Shown one piece after another: positions 12,217-13,673 of a stretch of DNA of 13,673 bases. Made by a program: the position numbers and the translations under genes. Origin of the DNA: Candidatus Eiseniibacteriota bacterium (GTDB taxonomy: Bacteria > Eisenbacteria > RBG-16-71-46 > CAIMUX01 > WJJG01); contig VGIY01000040.1 in NCBI GenBank assembly GCA_016867695.1, positions 1-13,673 on the forward strand, read 5' to 3'. Under the pieces are notes generated by a model. The model was given only the letters and a program-made list of their open reading frames with translations. It was not told the DNA's origin and made no database searches. Every line of letters begins with the position of its first letter. Position 1 is the stretch's first letter.

Positions 12217-13673
12217 CTAGCGGATCAGCACGACCCTGGTGCCGGTTCGCAGCGTCTCGCTCGCCGACCGGATCCGCACCGCCGCCAGGTAGATCCCCGC
12301 CGGCAGTCCCCGTCCCCTGAATCTCTCACCGCTCAGCGCATAGTCGTGCACGCCGGCGGCCTCGAAGCCCCGCGCGACGATCGCCACCTGTCGTCCGTTG
12401 AGATCGTAGAGCCGCAGATCGATCTCGGCCGACTCGGGGAGCGCGAGCTCGAGAGCAGCCGCGCCGCCGCCCAAAGGCCGCGCGGTGAGAGACACGGCGG
12501 TCGGGATCTTCGTGGTGCCCGCCTGTCCGGCCCCGTTCCCCGGGTCCTCCGCCGCAGGGTCGCTCGCTCCGGGAGCAGCGGGTTCCGCTTCCTCCCCCGG
12601 CTCCTGCGGCTCGCCCGCGAGCTCCGGCTCCGCCACCGCGCTCGCATCGCCCAGGATCTCGATCTCGACCCGATCGGCGTAGTAGAAGGTGTCGTAGATC
12701 AACCCCAGCCCGGGGCAGCCCGTCTCTACCGCGAACTCGCCCGTCCGCGCGCCGCAGGCGAGGATCGTGAAGCGGTCGCCGACCTGGGGCGTGTAGCCCT
12801 CGATCGAGCGCACGATGAGCCGTCCCGCCAGGGAGGCCTGTCCGCTAACCTGCAGCACATCCGACTCGCCCGTCCCGGTGCCGCCGAGCTGCACGTCGAA
12901 GGTGCCGCCGGGCGACTGGACGAAGCTGCCCGCGACGGCCAGCGTCCCGACCAGGCTTCCGCTGAGTGAGCCCGGCTTGACCCAGCCGCCGCTGTTCACA
13001 TCGTCGAGAATCGTCCCGGAACCGCACAGGGTCCCGCTCGAGATCGCGAGCGTCCCGGCGTTCGTGTCGAGCGTTCCATCGATGCAGGCCACGCCGCGGT
13101 CGATCTCGCCGTTGCCGGTCTGCGTGTACTGGCCCAGGACCGCGAAGGCGCAGCCGGCGCCCACGGTGAGGCCGCCGAAGGCGTTGGTGAGGTTGCCGGG
13201 CGTCGCGTAGTCGCGTCCTGCGCGGACTTCCAGGTGACCACCGGCCTGGATGGAGGTGAGTCCTGCCAGGGCATCGGTCGACCCCTCGTTGCTGTAGATC
13301 GTCGCGCCCGGCCCGATCAGGACCGCGCCCGCCTTGAGCGTCTGCACGTTGCAGTCGATGAGGCGCATGATGCCGCCTGCCTCAACCTGCCAGGTGCCGC
13401 CGGTCAGCGTGGACCCGCTGTAGTTGCCGCTCACCTGCATGCGATCCGACCAGAACGAGCCATCGGCAGAGACGGCAGTCAGCCCCTCGCTCCAGTAGGT
13501 GCCGTAGTCGACCCAGACCGCGCCCTGGGCCTCGGCCCGCACGGTGCCGTAGTTCTTGACCGACCCGTTGGTGACGTGGAAGTGCCCCATGGGCCCGGCA
13601 GTGATCGAGCCATCGTTGACGAGCTGTCCGGAGCTGCTGGAGACCCACAGCAGCCCTTCATCCGTAGCGGTGA
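12217..13673 (-). CDS. Large secreted beta-solenoid protein with FlgD/T9SS-like C-terminal domain (partial, N-terminus outside window)
   Basis: The minus-strand frame is open from the stop at 12217-12219 to the right edge, so about 485 C-terminal codons are visible and the start is outside. The ATG at 13588-13590 is probably internal, since coherent repeat-like sequence (LLWVSSSSGQLVNDGSITAG) precedes it. The bulk is Gly/Thr/Ser-rich beta-strand repeats, such as GTLAVAGSFVQSPGGTFDVQ. A block similar to autotransporter-associated beta domains follows: SDVLQVSGQASLAGRLIV then GYTPQVGDRFTILACG, at about 12960-12750. Next is an acidic Pro/Glu/Ala linker (about 12654-12500). The final 80 residues, with DLRLYDLNGRQVAIVARG, LPAGIYLAAVRI and RVVLIR, match the FlgD-Ig/type A sorting-domain style. 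Probably cell-surface or secreted; function unknown. Confidence 0.82.
   Translation of the reverse strand, partial: TATDEGLLWVSSSSGQLVNDGSITAGPMGHFHVTNGSVKNYGTVRAEAQGAVWVDYGTYWSEGLTAVSADGSFWSDRMQVSGNYSGSTLTGGTWQVEAGGIMRLIDCNVQTLKAGAVLIGPGATIYSNEGSTDALAGLTSIQAGGHLEVRAGRDYATPGNLTNAFGGLTVGAGCAFAVLGQYTQTGNGEIDRGVACIDGTLDTNAGTLAISSGTLCGSGTILDDVNSGGWVKPGSLSGSLVGTLAVAGSFVQSPGGTFDVQLGGTGTGESDVLQVSGQASLAGRLIVRSIEGYTPQVGDRFTILACGARTGEFAVETGCPGLGLIYDTFYYADRVEIEILGDASAVAEPELAGEPQEPGEEAEPAAPGASDPAAEDPGNGAGQAGTTKIPTAVSLTARPLGGGAAALELALPESAEIDLRLYDLNGRQVAIVARGFEAAGVHDYALSGERFRGRGLPAGIYLAAVRIRSASETLRTGTRVVLIR

Overview
The window is a GC-rich piece of a bacterial chromosome. Gene order, ATGA/TGATG overlaps and high GC at third codon positions are ordinary bacterial. 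Two large secreted proteins, a Cys-rich parallel beta-helix protein ending in SWGGVKALFRR and a leftward beta-solenoid protein with a FlgD/type-IX-sorting-like C-terminal domain, point to an uncultured member of the FCB side of the tree (Eisenbacteria/Krumholzibacteria-like). This is inference; there is no rRNA or other phylogenetic marker in the window.

Layout, left to right. (1) 1-84: an 18-bp minisatellite ending exactly at the queE start. (2) 85-2461: a rightward 7-deazapurine (preQ0/queuosine) cluster, queE-queC-queD, followed by a TGATG-overlapping MTH1187/YkoF-family ligand-binding protein. Together QueD, QueE and QueC convert 7,8-dihydroneopterin triphosphate to preQ0; the GTP cyclohydrolase, QueF and Tgt are not in the window. 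(3) 2516-3481: a SAM methyltransferase with an N-terminal four-Cys zinc-ribbon-like module. (4) 3581-5103: a good sigma70-type promoter, a long leader, and the secreted beta-helix protein. (5) 5104-6084: almost 1 kb without an intact gene. It holds the C-terminal stump of a CzcA/CusA-type RND metal pump and a leftward promoter-to-hairpin unit that may encode a structured RNA. (6) 6085-8785: three genes chained by ATGA overlaps (single-TM protein, polytopic GT-C-like membrane protein, WbuC-type cupin), closed by a long hairpin. (7) 8914-11664: a peroxide-defence pair. A PerR-like Fur-family regulator sits under an AT-rich promoter/operator and may be translated from a leaderless mRNA; it is followed by katG, whose leader has two crossing inverted repeats. 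(8) 11665-12216: debris, with an 85-bp second copy of part of wbuC lying next to a 29-codon transposase remnant. (9) 12217-13673: the leftward 3' part of a large secreted protein whose N-terminus lies beyond the window.

No tRNA, rRNA, CRISPR array or intact mobile element was seen. The least ordinary signals are the PerR-like regulator that keeps the metal-sensing ligands but has lost both zinc-binding CxxC pairs, the katG leader, the putative leftward structured RNA, and the unexplained MTH1187 gene coupled to queD.
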